A stretch of 64,000 bases of DNA from Bacteroides sp. Its GTDB lineage: Bacteria > Bacteroidota > Bacteroidia > Bacteroidales > Bacteroidaceae. The translations under genes were made by a program, and so were the position numbers. The notes beneath the pieces are model-generated. The model worked only from the letters and a program-made list of their open reading frames with translations, did not search any database and had not been told where the DNA came from. Location of the stretch: positions 12,878-76,877 of the forward strand of contig DXLM01000004.1 in NCBI GenBank assembly GCA_019414725.1. The letters are read 5' to 3'. Below are positions 29,132-38,479 of this stretch, one piece after another (the first letter of the stretch is position 1; the number at the start of each line of letters is the position of its first letter).

Positions 29132-32100
29132 TTAGAATGTCACGTTCAATCCAAATACAAACTGGCGAGGAGTAGGATAAGAACTCATATCTACGCCTGG
29201 ACGTAATCCATCAAATGCAAAACTATTTACTTCAGGATCATATCCACTATAATCTGTGATGACAAACGCATTCTTTACAGAAGCAAAAATTGATGTATTC
29301 TGGAAACCGATTTTCTTCATCCATGCTGTAGGAAGTGCATAATTTAATGTTATATCAGAACATCTCAAGTAACTAGCATCTTCTACATAACGGTCCATTA
29401 CCATGTTCTGTACAATAAAATTAGAAGAAGGATAAAGGTTTGAATGGTTTTCAGGTGTCCACATACCTTCAAAAGCTTTCTTTGATACAGTACCAGCTTT
29501 TTGTCCCGGAGTATTGATGTAACGGTTGTTTACATTAATAACATCGCGGTCTTGTACACCATTAAATGCAGCACTCAGAGTCAGTCCTTTCCATGACAAA
29601 GATGTCTGGAAACCATATGTAAATCCAGGATTTGGATTACCTATGATATCTCGGTCTGAAGTATTAACTGAACCATTTCCATCTTTATCAACAAACTTGA
29701 TATCACCAGCAGCAGGAATACTTCCATTTACATCTTTATAATATCCGATAGTTCCATCGTCTTTAATAAACTTCACACCTTGATCTGTAATATCTTCTGG
29801 CTGTACAATACCTTGTGTAACATATCCCAAGAATAATCCCGGAGCTTCACCCTGCAAGAACACATGTCCTACACCAAAATGGTCACCCAATGAGTTACCA
29901 TAATAACCGATACGTTCACCCAAACATCCAAAATCTGTTGGCAACAAACCAAGATTTACAATTTTACTCTTATTCTTTCCAATATTACCAGTAATGCTCC
30001 ATTTCCAATCTTTAGTATCAATTACCTGAGCAGTCAAAGAGAATTCTACACCTTTATTATCTAACGAACCTTGATTATAATAAGTAGATCCAAATCCAGC
30101 AGATCCTGGAAGAGAACGTGAAATAAGCAAGTCATTAGTTCGTTTTACATAGAAATCGAATGTACCACTCAAGCGTGAACGCAACAAGCTAAAATCAAGA
30201 CCAGCATTCCAAGAAGCTGTTTTCTCCCAAGTTAAACCATCATTAGGCAAATTAGTAATCTGTAATACAGACTCTTGTTCTCCATTTCCATTACCATAAT
30301 GATAGTTACCGTCTGAGCCGTACATTGAGAATGTAGAATATGGATCAATACTTTGGTTACCAGTTACACCATAGCTTACACGAACTTTCAACTGATTCAA
30401 CCAATCTACTTCTTTCAGGAATTCCTCTTGCTCCATACGCCATGCAACAGAAGCTGAAGGGAAATATCCCCAACGGTTTCCTTTACCAAACTTACTAGAA
30501 CCATCGGCACGCAGAGAAGCTGTAATCAAATATTTATCTAAGAATGTTAAGTTGATACGACCAAGATAAGACAACAATTGATAATCTTTCTGAATCGGAG
30601 CCAAATGTTGCACATTACCAGCCATGTGAAGCCCGTTCTCTCTTAAATCGAACATTGTGAACTGACTACCATTGGTATTTTCATTCAAGAAGTTATAATC
30701 ATCGTAAGTAACACCAACTGTAGCATCTAAAGTAGCAACAGATCCTAATTTTGTATTATAGTTTAATACATTTTCAATAGAAACATTACTCTTATTTAAG
30801 TCTGTCAATGCTAAATAACCATTGTTATTCATTCCTTGATACAGCTGTAAACCATACCAGCGCTTACGGTCGTTTATATTCAAATTTCCACCTACACGCA
30901 AGTTATAGCGTAAGCCTTTCATAATATTCCATGACAAATCCATTGAAGCATTAAATGTCTTGTCATTTGCTATATCTTCATAATCATTCAACCAGCTAAA
31001 TATAGTAGTTTTATTTTCAGAGCTGAATGAAGGGTCTCCATCCGGCATTTCAAATGGTGCATAATCGAGAGCTGTACGAGAAATAGCTGTTGTAGAACCT
31101 CCTAATGTACTACCACCAGCCATCATGTTATTTTGACGTAAAGAACCGCTCAATGTCATATTCAAATGTACGCTCTTTGATAAATCCATACCGATATTGG
31201 CACGCAAATCTCCTTGTTTCAAACCTGTTTGCTTGACTGTACCATTTATATCTTTAAAATTAGCTGAGATATAATAAGTAGTTTTATCTGTGCCACCACT
31301 AACAGACAAAGAATAATTCTGAGAGAAAGCAGATGTATAAATTTCTTTCTGCCAGTTACGGTAATTGATAATATGATAAGTTGCAGGATTATTAGGATCA
31401 TAATTAGCCAAAGCATCATTGAATACATATCTAACCTCATCACCTACCACATAAAATGGGTATTGACCATTTGACACACGTGAATTAATATAAGCTGCAT
31501 GCTCATACAAATTGGTCATTTCCAAAAGTTTAGAAGGTTCAGCTATGGTAAAGTTAGCTGATACATTTACTTTAGCTTTACCTTGTTTACCTTTCTTTGT
31601 TGTAATCAAAATAACACCATTCGCACCACGAGAACCATAAATAGCTGTAGAAGATGCATCTTTCAAAATAGTAATATCTTCAATATCAGAAGGGTTTAAT
31701 GAAGCTAAGGGATCCTGATTGATCTGGAAGTCACCGCTAATTCCTGAAGAGGCAAACTCACCGGCAGATGCTTGTGGTACATTATCGATAACATACAACG
31801 GCTGGTTATCACCACGCAAAGAACTTGCTCCACGAATTGTAATAGAAGAAGCTGAACCTGCCATTGCTGAAGAAGAGCTAACAACCAGTCCGGCAACCTT
31901 ACCTGACAAAAGATTATCAAGAGAAGTTGCTTTTGCTGCATCATTAGCATCAGGTTTCATCGTGGTCAAAGCACCGGTCAAGTCACCTTTACGAGCTGTA
32001 CCATAACCAACGACAACAACTTCGTCAAGAACTTCTGCATCTTCTTTTAAAACAATGCGATTGCCTGTCTGCTTAGATATCTTTACTTCCTGAGTAGAAT

Positions 32101-32347
32101 AACCCACATAAGAAACAACAAGTGTATTACCCACTTTTGCTTTCAAAGAAAAATTACCATCAAAATCAGTAATAGTACCATCTGAAGTTCCTTTTATTTG
32201 TACAGTAGCACCAATTACACTTTCACCTTTTTCGTCAACAACTTGTCCTGTCACCATTCCTTGTTGAGCAAAAGCTCCAAACGGAATCATTAACAAGAAC
32301 ATCAAAAAGACACAAATAGAATGTACCTTAAATCGTATTTGTTTCAT
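29132..32347 (-). CDS. SusC/RagA-type TonB-dependent transporter (PUL B)
   Basis: The ATG at 32347 gives a 1071-residue protein beginning with the signal peptide MKQIRFKVHSICVFLMFLLM. An earlier in-frame ATG at 32452 would add 35 residues without signal character. A carboxypeptidase-D-like domain (about 30-105, VTGQVVDEKGESVIGATV) precedes the plug motif VVVGYGTARKGDLTGA and a C-terminal barrel ending FVFGLNVTF. There is no STN domain, in keeping with regulation by the hybrid two-component system divergently encoded at 32675. It should import partly degraded host oligosaccharides. Confidence 0.95.
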   Translation of the reverse strand: MKQIRFKVHSICVFLMFLLMIPFGAFAQQGMVTGQVVDEKGESVIGATVQIKGTSDGTITDFDGNFSLKAKVGNTLVVSYVGYSTQEVKISKQTGNRIVLKEDAEVLDEVVVVGYGTARKGDLTGALTTMKPDANDAAKATSLDNLLSGKVAGLVVSSSSAMAGSASSITIRGASSLRGDNQPLYVIDNVPQASAGEFASSGISGDFQINQDPLASLNPSDIEDITILKDASSTAIYGSRGANGVILITTKKGKQGKAKVNVSANFTIAEPSKLLEMTNLYEHAAYINSRVSNGQYPFYVVGDEVRYVFNDALANYDPNNPATYHIINYRNWQKEIYTSAFSQNYSLSVSGGTDKTTYYISANFKDINGTVKQTGLKQGDLRANIGMDLSKSVHLNMTLSGSLRQNNMMAGGSTLGGSTTAISRTALDYAPFEMPDGDPSFSSENKTTIFSWLNDYEDIANDKTFNASMDLSWNIMKGLRYNLRVGGNLNINDRKRWYGLQLYQGMNNNGYLALTDLNKSNVSIENVLNYNTKLGSVATLDATVGVTYDDYNFLNENTNGSQFTMFDLRENGLHMAGNVQHLAPIQKDYQLLSYLGRINLTFLDKYLITASLRADGSSKFGKGNRWGYFPSASVAWRMEQEEFLKEVDWLNQLKVRVSYGVTGNQSIDPYSTFSMYGSDGNYHYGNGNGEQESVLQITNLPNDGLTWEKTASWNAGLDFSLLRSRLSGTFDFYVKRTNDLLISRSLPGSAGFGSTYYNQGSLDNKGVEFSLTAQVIDTKDWKWSITGNIGKNKSKIVNLGLLPTDFGCLGERIGYYGNSLGDHFGVGHVFLQGEAPGLFLGYVTQGIVQPEDITDQGVKFIKDDGTIGYYKDVNGSIPAAGDIKFVDKDGNGSVNTSDRDIIGNPNPGFTYGFQTSLSWKGLTLSAAFNGVQDRDVINVNNRYINTPGQKAGTVSKKAFEGMWTPENHSNLYPSSNFIVQNMVMDRYVEDASYLRCSDITLNYALPTAWMKKIGFQNTSIFASVKNAFVITDYSGYDPEVNSFAFDGLRPGVDMSSYPTPRQFVFGLNVTF

Positions 32348-32410
32348 AGTTTTAAAGTTAATAAATGTTTTTAATACCGCGGTTTTGCTAACTCTATTTT
32401 TTAATTGCTG

Positions 32411-32418
32411 CAAAGATG
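32411..32418 (-). promoter_or_regulatory. Candidate -7 box for PUL B susC
   Basis: The minus strand reads CATCTTTG, one mismatch from TAnnTTTG, about 64 bp upstream of the susC start. No -33 box is clear, which would fit a promoter that needs activation by the divergent regulator. The rest of the 327-bp divergent region (32348-32674) shows no gene. Confidence 0.4.
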
Positions 32419-32615
32419 AGAGATTAAACCTGCTTCCATGTTTTAAAATCAATAATTTATTTCAAAAAATCAATAAACCTTTATTTACCTATAAGAAAAC
32501 AGGCAAAATAGTCAAAATTGAACAAATTTTAGACAATAATGGAAGCCTCAGACAACATAAACATGATTCAACATTGTAATAGAGAAATGTTTTATGGGGG
32601 GATTTTACACAAACT

Positions 32616-32648
32616 TTTGTTTAGGTCCCACTAATTTTAGTACTTTTG
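32616..32648 (+). promoter_or_regulatory. Promoter of the hybrid two-component regulator gene
   Basis: TTTG at 32616-32619 and TACTTTTG at 32641-32648 are separated by 21 nt, matching the Bacteroidales TTTG-N19-21-TAnnTTTG consensus. The start codon is 26 bp further on. Confidence 0.7.
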
Positions 32649-32674
32649 TATACTAAAGTTTTTTTGCAAACACT

Positions 32675-35600
32675 ATGAAAGTTCACAGTAAACAACTCTT
32701 TTACTCAATACTCTTTTTGTTAATAGCAGCTAGAATACAAGCAGACGAGTTTTTATATAAACAAATGTCTATTTCAGAAGGTTTTCCTCCTTATATTCAA
32801 CATATTTATACGGAGGAAAACGGATTTGTATGGATAAGCAGCAAACAAGGATTGGGAAAGTTCAACGGCTACGAACTAAAAAGCTATTTCCATGATAATA
32901 CAAATCCTTATTCATTACCAGGGAATGAAATTTATCAAATAGAAGAAGACAGTTTACATACTCTTTGGATTCTAACAAATAATGGAACTGTACATTATCA
33001 ACCTGATACGGATCGTTTTATTCCTGTTTTAGATGAAAATGGAAAAGCATTAAAAGCTACAGCACTCTGTAAATTACCAGGAAAAATCTTATTAACCGGT
33101 CAAGATAAGCTTTACCAATATACTTATAATGAAAAACAAGTAAAAACATTATTGCAGATAAAAACTCCTTCCCCATTTTTAATTTGCGAAATGATGCCAT
33201 GGGATACTCATACCCTACTTTGCATCAGCCAATGGCAAGGTATAACTTTAGTTGATACCCGTAATGGAGAAAGAAGACCTTCTCCGTTACCCAATGAAAG
33301 AGAAATAACTCATGTGTTGATTGATCACGATGAAAATATATGGGCTACCTCTTATAATCGAGGTATAACCTGTTTTGATAGACAAGGAAACATTCATGCT
33401 ACCTATAATACCGAAAATCGGAAGCTGAGCCATAATGTTATTCTTTGCCTAAGTGAACACAAAGGAAAAATATGGGCAGGAACAGATGGAGGAGGGATTA
33501 ACATTATTCATCCTCAAACAGATTCTGTAACAATATTAAAGCATTTACCAGGTGACAAAAACTCTTTACCCATCAACTCTATACAATGTCTATTTCAACG
33601 TGATGGACAAGAAGACACATGGGCAGGGAGTGTTAAAGGCGGACTAATCAATATCCGCCACTCCATTGTACGTTCATATTCTGATGTTCCACTTGGATAT
33701 ACCAATGGACTGAGTGAAAAAGCGATACTTAGCTTTTTTCAAGAACCAGGCTCCGACGAAATTTGGATAGGAACAGACGGAGGAGGAGTAAACCGTTTCA
33801 ATCCAAAGACTAAGCAATTTGTGCACTATCCTGCTACATATGGAGAAAAAGTTGTATCATTATGTAGATACTCCCAACAAGAACTTCTCATATCTCTATT
33901 TTCAAAAGGAGTATTTTTCTTTAATAAACATACAGGACAAATACGACCTTTCAAAGAAGACGGCACCGTTATCAATCAAATAGCACTATATGGAAGAAAA
34001 GGAATCAATTTGTATCAAGACGAAACCGAGTCCGTATTACTTCTTTCATCTAAAATACACAGATATTATCTAAACACAGGAAGAATACAACAATTAAGTG
34101 ATAATCAGACTTCTATCGAAGGACAAGCTATACCTATTGGATTCGATAGCCAGAAAACCTATTTATACGATTTAAAACACATTTATGCTATTGACCATCA
34201 AACTAATAAAATAGAAGTAATTTATATTTCTACACAAAAAAATTACATAGAATGCGTTTCAAAAGACGCACAAGGCATTTTCTGGATAGGATTTGCAGAT
34301 AAAATTTTCCGATATGATCCACAGACACAAATACAAACACAAATAGATGCTCCACAACTAAAAAACATAACAACACTCATTTGTGATCACCACCAGCGAA
34401 TATGGACAGGAACCAATGAGGAGCTATTCGTATGGCTTGACAAAGAAAACAAACTCATTTCCCTGGATCAATCGGACGGAGCCGAAGATAATGAATTTCT
34501 TAAGAAAGCTATATGGGTTTCACCACAAGGAGATATTTATATGGGTGGAATCAATGGAATGCTATATATTGACGGACAGATAAATACAATCAATATACCA
34601 ACTCCTCCTGTCATCAAATTAACAGATATTATCAGCAACAATCAAAGTTACCTTTCTGAAATCGACAAGGAAGATAATAATACCCTGAACCTTTCCTTCG
34701 ACAACAAAATGGTTACAATAAAAGTTATGGCATATGAGAATAATATCTTTAGGAAAAAGATATATCGATGGTATATCGACGGACAAGAAGAGTCCATCAC
34801 TGATACAAAACGCCCAGAATTGATTTTACGTTCACTGACACCAGGAGTTTATCATGTTTCTGCCTCTTGTAGCACCAAAGATGGCTCATGGACCACACCA
34901 CAAAAAATCATCACTATCAGCATCCCGCCTGTATGGTATCAGACATGGTGGTTCAATCTTTTATGGATATTAGTAGCTGCATCATTACTTATTGCGGCCA
35001 TTATTTACTTGCTTCGTCGTAAAGAAGAACGTATGCAAGCTGATTTACAAGCACATAAACAAAAAATTTATGAAGAAAAAGTACGTTTTTTAATAAATAT
35101 CAATCACGAACTACGTACTCCTTTGACATTAATTTATACTCCGCTTAATCAACTCATGAAAACATTACCACAAGATAATCCTATATATCCAACACTCAGA
35201 AGTATTCTTAAACAGTCTAAACGGATGAAAGAGTTGCTGAATATGGTATTAAACTTGAGGAAAATGGAAATGTCACAGAGTAAACTTACTTTGCAGACAT
35301 TTTCACTTAATGAATGGATTAAAGATATTGCTGAAGATTTCAAGTACGAAGAAGAAGAAAAACATGTAACGATTGCTTATGAACTGTCTTCTGAAATAGG
35401 AGATATCAGCTTTGACCAAGAGCGCCACATTATTATAATTACAAATTTGATTGTCAATGCTTTCAAACATAGCCCTGAAGGTAGCACAATTATCTTACGT
35501 ACGGAAATGAGTAATGATAAACAGTCAGTGCGTATTTCTGTTATCGATCAAGGTCCCGGACTACAAGGTGTAGATACCAATAAGCTTTTTACACGTTTTT

Positions 35601-36625
35601 ATCAGGGAGAAAATGAAAAATATGGAAGTGGAATCGGACTTTCTTATTCAAAAATATTGGTAGAAATGCATAAAGGAAAAATAGGAGCATACAACAATGC
35701 TGAAAAGGGTGCATGTTTTTGGTATGAATTACCTATACATCCGCAATTATCAGAAGTTTGTCCCCCTCGTGAATACCTAAATATCCTTACAACAGCTTCA
35801 GAAAATGACGAGTGTACACCAATTCAAAATCCAATAGATACCAAAAACTACTCTTGTTTGTTTGTTGATGATAATGAAAACATACGACAAATGATTATTG
35901 AGACTTTGAAAGATAGTTTTAAGAATCTTTATATCGCTTCAAACGGAAAAGAAGCTCTTCAAATTATCCTCAAAGAGATTCCTGATATTGTCATTAGTGA
36001 TATCATGATGCCTGAAATGAACGGTTATGAATTATGCCGTAAGATTAAGGAAGACATGAATATCAATCACATCCAAGTCATATTGCTAACAGCACGCACT
36101 GATGAGCAAAGTCACCTGGATGGATATAAAACTGGAGCCGATGCTTACATGGAAAAACCTTTTGAAATAAACTCCTTGTTGGAAAACGTGCGAAACAGAC
36201 TTTATTTGCGTGAACAAATCAAGTTAAAATACACTCATTCCGTTATTTCTGATACAGAAAAACCAGCTACATCAGCAGACGATACCTTTATCTTTAAACT
36301 GAATAAGGTTATCATAGAAAATATGGAAAATGAAGGACTAAATGTAGATCTTATCAGTCAGGAATTAGGTATCAGCAGAGCATCATTATATAACCGACTC
36401 AAAGCTTTGACTGGTATGGGAGCCAATGAATACGTAAATAAACTACGCATAGAAAAAGCAATGGAACTGCTCCGGCAAACAGAACTGAATATGACTGAAA
36501 TTGCCGAACATACAGGATTCTCTACAAGCAGGTACTTCAGCACTGCGTTCAAAAAATATACAGGCATTACTCCAACCCAATACAAGGAGAATCCTGACAC
36601 ACTCAACAATAGACCCGACAAATAA
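32675..36625 (+). CDS. Hybrid two-component system regulator (HTCS) of PUL B
   Basis: This 1316-residue inner-membrane sensor-regulator has every module of the HTCS family in one chain. A signal sequence (about 1-23) is followed by a periplasmic two-propeller sensor with many reg_prop repeats (about 30-640, WIGTDGGGVNRF type) and a Y_Y_Y domain (about 655-750). A transmembrane helix lies near 762-785. The HisKA domain has H811 in NHELRTPL, and the HATPase domain includes GSGIGLSYSKILVEMHKG. The receiver has D1109 in ISDIMMPEMNG and a lysine in YMEKPF. An AraC-type DNA-binding domain closes the protein (about 1205-1308). It binds an oligosaccharide in the periplasm and should activate the divergent susCD-enzyme run. 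Confidence 0.97.
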   Translation: MKVHSKQLFYSILFLLIAARIQADEFLYKQMSISEGFPPYIQHIYTEENGFVWISSKQGLGKFNGYELKSYFHDNTNPYSLPGNEIYQIEEDSLHTLWILTNNGTVHYQPDTDRFIPVLDENGKALKATALCKLPGKILLTGQDKLYQYTYNEKQVKTLLQIKTPSPFLICEMMPWDTHTLLCISQWQGITLVDTRNGERRPSPLPNEREITHVLIDHDENIWATSYNRGITCFDRQGNIHATYNTENRKLSHNVILCLSEHKGKIWAGTDGGGINIIHPQTDSVTILKHLPGDKNSLPINSIQCLFQRDGQEDTWAGSVKGGLINIRHSIVRSYSDVPLGYTNGLSEKAILSFFQEPGSDEIWIGTDGGGVNRFNPKTKQFVHYPATYGEKVVSLCRYSQQELLISLFSKGVFFFNKHTGQIRPFKEDGTVINQIALYGRKGINLYQDETESVLLLSSKIHRYYLNTGRIQQLSDNQTSIEGQAIPIGFDSQKTYLYDLKHIYAIDHQTNKIEVIYISTQKNYIECVSKDAQGIFWIGFADKIFRYDPQTQIQTQIDAPQLKNITTLICDHHQRIWTGTNEELFVWLDKENKLISLDQSDGAEDNEFLKKAIWVSPQGDIYMGGINGMLYIDGQINTINIPTPPVIKLTDIISNNQSYLSEIDKEDNNTLNLSFDNKMVTIKVMAYENNIFRKKIYRWYIDGQEESITDTKRPELILRSLTPGVYHVSASCSTKDGSWTTPQKIITISIPPVWYQTWWFNLLWILVAASLLIAAIIYLLRRKEERMQADLQAHKQKIYEEKVRFLININHELRTPLTLIYTPLNQLMKTLPQDNPIYPTLRSILKQSKRMKELLNMVLNLRKMEMSQSKLTLQTFSLNEWIKDIAEDFKYEEEEKHVTIAYELSSEIGDISFDQERHIIIITNLIVNAFKHSPEGSTIILRTEMSNDKQSVRISVIDQGPGLQGVDTNKLFTRFYQGENEKYGSGIGLSYSKILVEMHKGKIGAYNNAEKGACFWYELPIHPQLSEVCPPREYLNILTTASENDECTPIQNPIDTKNYSCLFVDDNENIRQMIIETLKDSFKNLYIASNGKEALQIILKEIPDIVISDIMMPEMNGYELCRKIKEDMNINHIQVILLTARTDEQSHLDGYKTGADAYMEKPFEINSLLENVRNRLYLREQIKLKYTHSVISDTEKPATSADDTFIFKLNKVIIENMENEGLNVDLISQELGISRASLYNRLKALTGMGANEYVNKLRIEKAMELLRQTELNMTEIAEHTGFSTSRYFSTAFKKYTGITPTQYKENPDTLNNRPDK

Positions 36626-36635
36626 GATTTTTTTG

Positions 36636-36643
36636 TATCTTTG
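36636..36643 (+). promoter_or_regulatory. Candidate -7 box of the metal-binding protein gene
   Basis: TATCTTTG matches the Bacteroidales -7 consensus and lies 27 bp upstream of the ATG at 36671, just after the regulator stop. No -33 TTTG is visible. Confidence 0.5.
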
Positions 36644-36670
36644 CCCAAATCCAATTAGTGGCAGAATTTT

Positions 36671-37528
36671 ATGAAAAAATATATCATTCTTCTTTTAAAC
36701 CTTTTGTTGCTGGCTGCATGTGGCAGTCAACAACAAAAGTCTCAGCCAATGACCCTAACGGTAAGCATTGAGCCACTCCGTTATTTTACGGAAATTATAG
36801 CAGGAGATAAATTTCAGGTAATCAGTATGGTTCCCGAAGGAAGCAATCCAGAGACATACGACCCTACCCCACAACAACTGGTCACTTTAAACAAAAGTTG
36901 TGCCTTCCTGCGTATCGGTTACATTGGATTCGAACAAGCTTGGGCTGAAAAATTACAAAGCAATGCTCCGGAAGTTAAATTCTTTGATATGTCGGAAGGT
37001 ATCGAACTGATACGGGAAGACGAAGTCCACCACGGAAATCATTCACATTCCGGAGGAGTAGAACCGCATGTATGGAATTCTACTCAAAATGCCTATATCA
37101 TAGCCGAAAACATCTTTCATACTCTCTGTAAACTAGATTCAGCAAATATTTCTTATTACAAAGAAAACCTTGCAAAACTAGAATCAGAGATAGAACGCAC
37201 AGACCGCGAAATCCGGGCTTACTTACAGAATACAACATGTGCTTTTCTTATCTACCATCCTGCACTTTCATATTTTGCACGCGATTACGGGTTAGAGCAA
37301 ATCAGTATAGAAGAAGGAGGAAAAGAACCTTCACCCGCACATTTACAGGCACTTATCCGACGGTGTAAAGAAAGACACGTTCGGGTAGTCTTTGTGCAGA
37401 AAGAGTTTGACAGCCGCAATGCAGAGATCATTGCCCGGGAAGCAGGTGTAAAAATTGTTTCCATTAACCCTTTAAGCTACAAATGGAGTGAAGAAATGAT
37501 AGCTGTTGCCAAAGCATTAAGCGAATAA
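36671..37528 (+). CDS. Metal ABC transporter substrate-binding lipoprotein (ZnuA/TroA type)
   Basis: This 285-residue lipoprotein has its lipobox at LLAAC (C17). It has the cluster A-I fold of zinc/manganese-binding proteins, with a short His-rich segment (HHGNHSHSGG, 120-129). Compared with the family, H133 in EPHVW and H196 in YHPALSYFARDYGL are kept. The usual first histidine of the P-H-x-Y-x-P motif is replaced by E61 in NPETYDP, and the late DPL aspartate is N266 in SINPLS. Zn or Mn is therefore a guess. The ATPase gene starts 4 bp after the stop, so the two form an operon, but no permease gene is in the window. Confidence 0.88.
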   Translation: MKKYIILLLNLLLLAACGSQQQKSQPMTLTVSIEPLRYFTEIIAGDKFQVISMVPEGSNPETYDPTPQQLVTLNKSCAFLRIGYIGFEQAWAEKLQSNAPEVKFFDMSEGIELIREDEVHHGNHSHSGGVEPHVWNSTQNAYIIAENIFHTLCKLDSANISYYKENLAKLESEIERTDREIRAYLQNTTCAFLIYHPALSYFARDYGLEQISIEEGGKEPSPAHLQALIRRCKERHVRVVFVQKEFDSRNAEIIAREAGVKIVSINPLSYKWSEEMIAVAKALSE

Positions 37529-37532
37529 ACTT

Positions 37533-38300
37533 ATGACTAAACAATCCATTATACAGTTAAATCATATCTGCGCAGCATACGAGCGCAAAAAAGTACTGGA
37601 AGATATTAATCTGACTGTGTACGAGAAAGATTTTCTTGGAGTAATCGGACCGAATGGAGGAGGAAAAACAACACTAATAAAAATCATTTTGGGATTGTTA
37701 CATCCCATTTCGGGGGATATTCGGTTTTACCATGAAGGAAAAGAAGTTCAGGAAATCAGCATGGGATATCTGCCACAATACAGTTCTATCGACAAAAAAT
37801 TTCCTATATCTGTATATGATGTGGTACTGTCTGGACTAAACAGACAAAAAGCATTATTGCGCTCTTTTACAGCACAACAGCACGAACAAGTAAAAAATGT
37901 TATAGCCCGTATGGGACTGGAAGGACTTGAAAAGAGAGCCATCGGGGAACTAAGTGGCGGACAGTTGCAACGTGCACTATTAGGCCGAGCATTAGTTTCT
38001 GATCCTCAAGTCGTAATACTGGATGAACCAAATACTTATATCGACAAACGTTTCGAAGCAAAACTTTATTCACTCCTTGAAGAAATCAATAAAGAACGTG
38101 CTATCATTTTGGTAAGTCATGACATCGGTACCGTATTGCAAAATGTAAAATCGATAGCTTGTGTCAATGGTACGCTAGATTACCATCCTGATACTGAAAT
38201 CCCCGCAGAATGGCTGGAAGAACACTTTGGCTGTCCGATCGAATTATTAGGACATGGTGATTTACCTCACCGGGTGCTGAAATGCCATCACCACGACTGA
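37533..38300 (+). CDS. Metal ABC transporter ATP-binding protein (ZnuC type)
   Basis: This 255-residue ATPase has Walker A GPNGGGKTTL (about 37-46), Q-loop YLPQYSSIDKKFP, the signature LSGGQLQRALLGRAL, Walker B VVILDEPNTYID and the switch histidine in LVSHDIG. It matches the family 3 metal-ABC ATPases by sequence and by position directly behind the metal-binding lipoprotein. It should energise a membrane permease. The next gene is an unrelated glycosyltransferase, so the permease must be encoded elsewhere or be missing. The last residues (CHHHD) are His-rich. Confidence 0.93.
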   Translation: MTKQSIIQLNHICAAYERKKVLEDINLTVYEKDFLGVIGPNGGGKTTLIKIILGLLHPISGDIRFYHEGKEVQEISMGYLPQYSSIDKKFPISVYDVVLSGLNRQKALLRSFTAQQHEQVKNVIARMGLEGLEKRAIGELSGGQLQRALLGRALVSDPQVVILDEPNTYIDKRFEAKLYSLLEEINKERAIILVSHDIGTVLQNVKSIACVNGTLDYHPDTEIPAEWLEEHFGCPIELLGHGDLPHRVLKCHHHD

Positions 38301-38434
38301 TTCAATAAAAAAGTATGACGATCTATGCAAAGGGTATGAAAGCTGGCAACGAAGCCGATACCATATTCTTTTAAATCAATATGCTAAAAACCATGAAAAT
38401 CGGTGTAATCTGTTATGAAAAAAAAGATTATCAC

Positions 38435-38442
38435 TATCTTTG
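38435..38442 (+). promoter_or_regulatory. Candidate -7 box of the GT117 gene
   Basis: TATCTTTG matches the Bacteroidales -7 consensus. The predicted transcript start (near 38449) leaves only about 10 nt before an in-frame ATG at 38459, so the ATG at 38480 is the better start. Confidence 0.5.
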
Positions 38443-38479
38443 CGGACAATGAACTTTAATGAGAAATAAAACAACTCAC

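Noticed and set aside
32348..32452. Upstream start for PUL B susC
   Set aside because: The extra residues are not signal-like and would cover the likely promoter.
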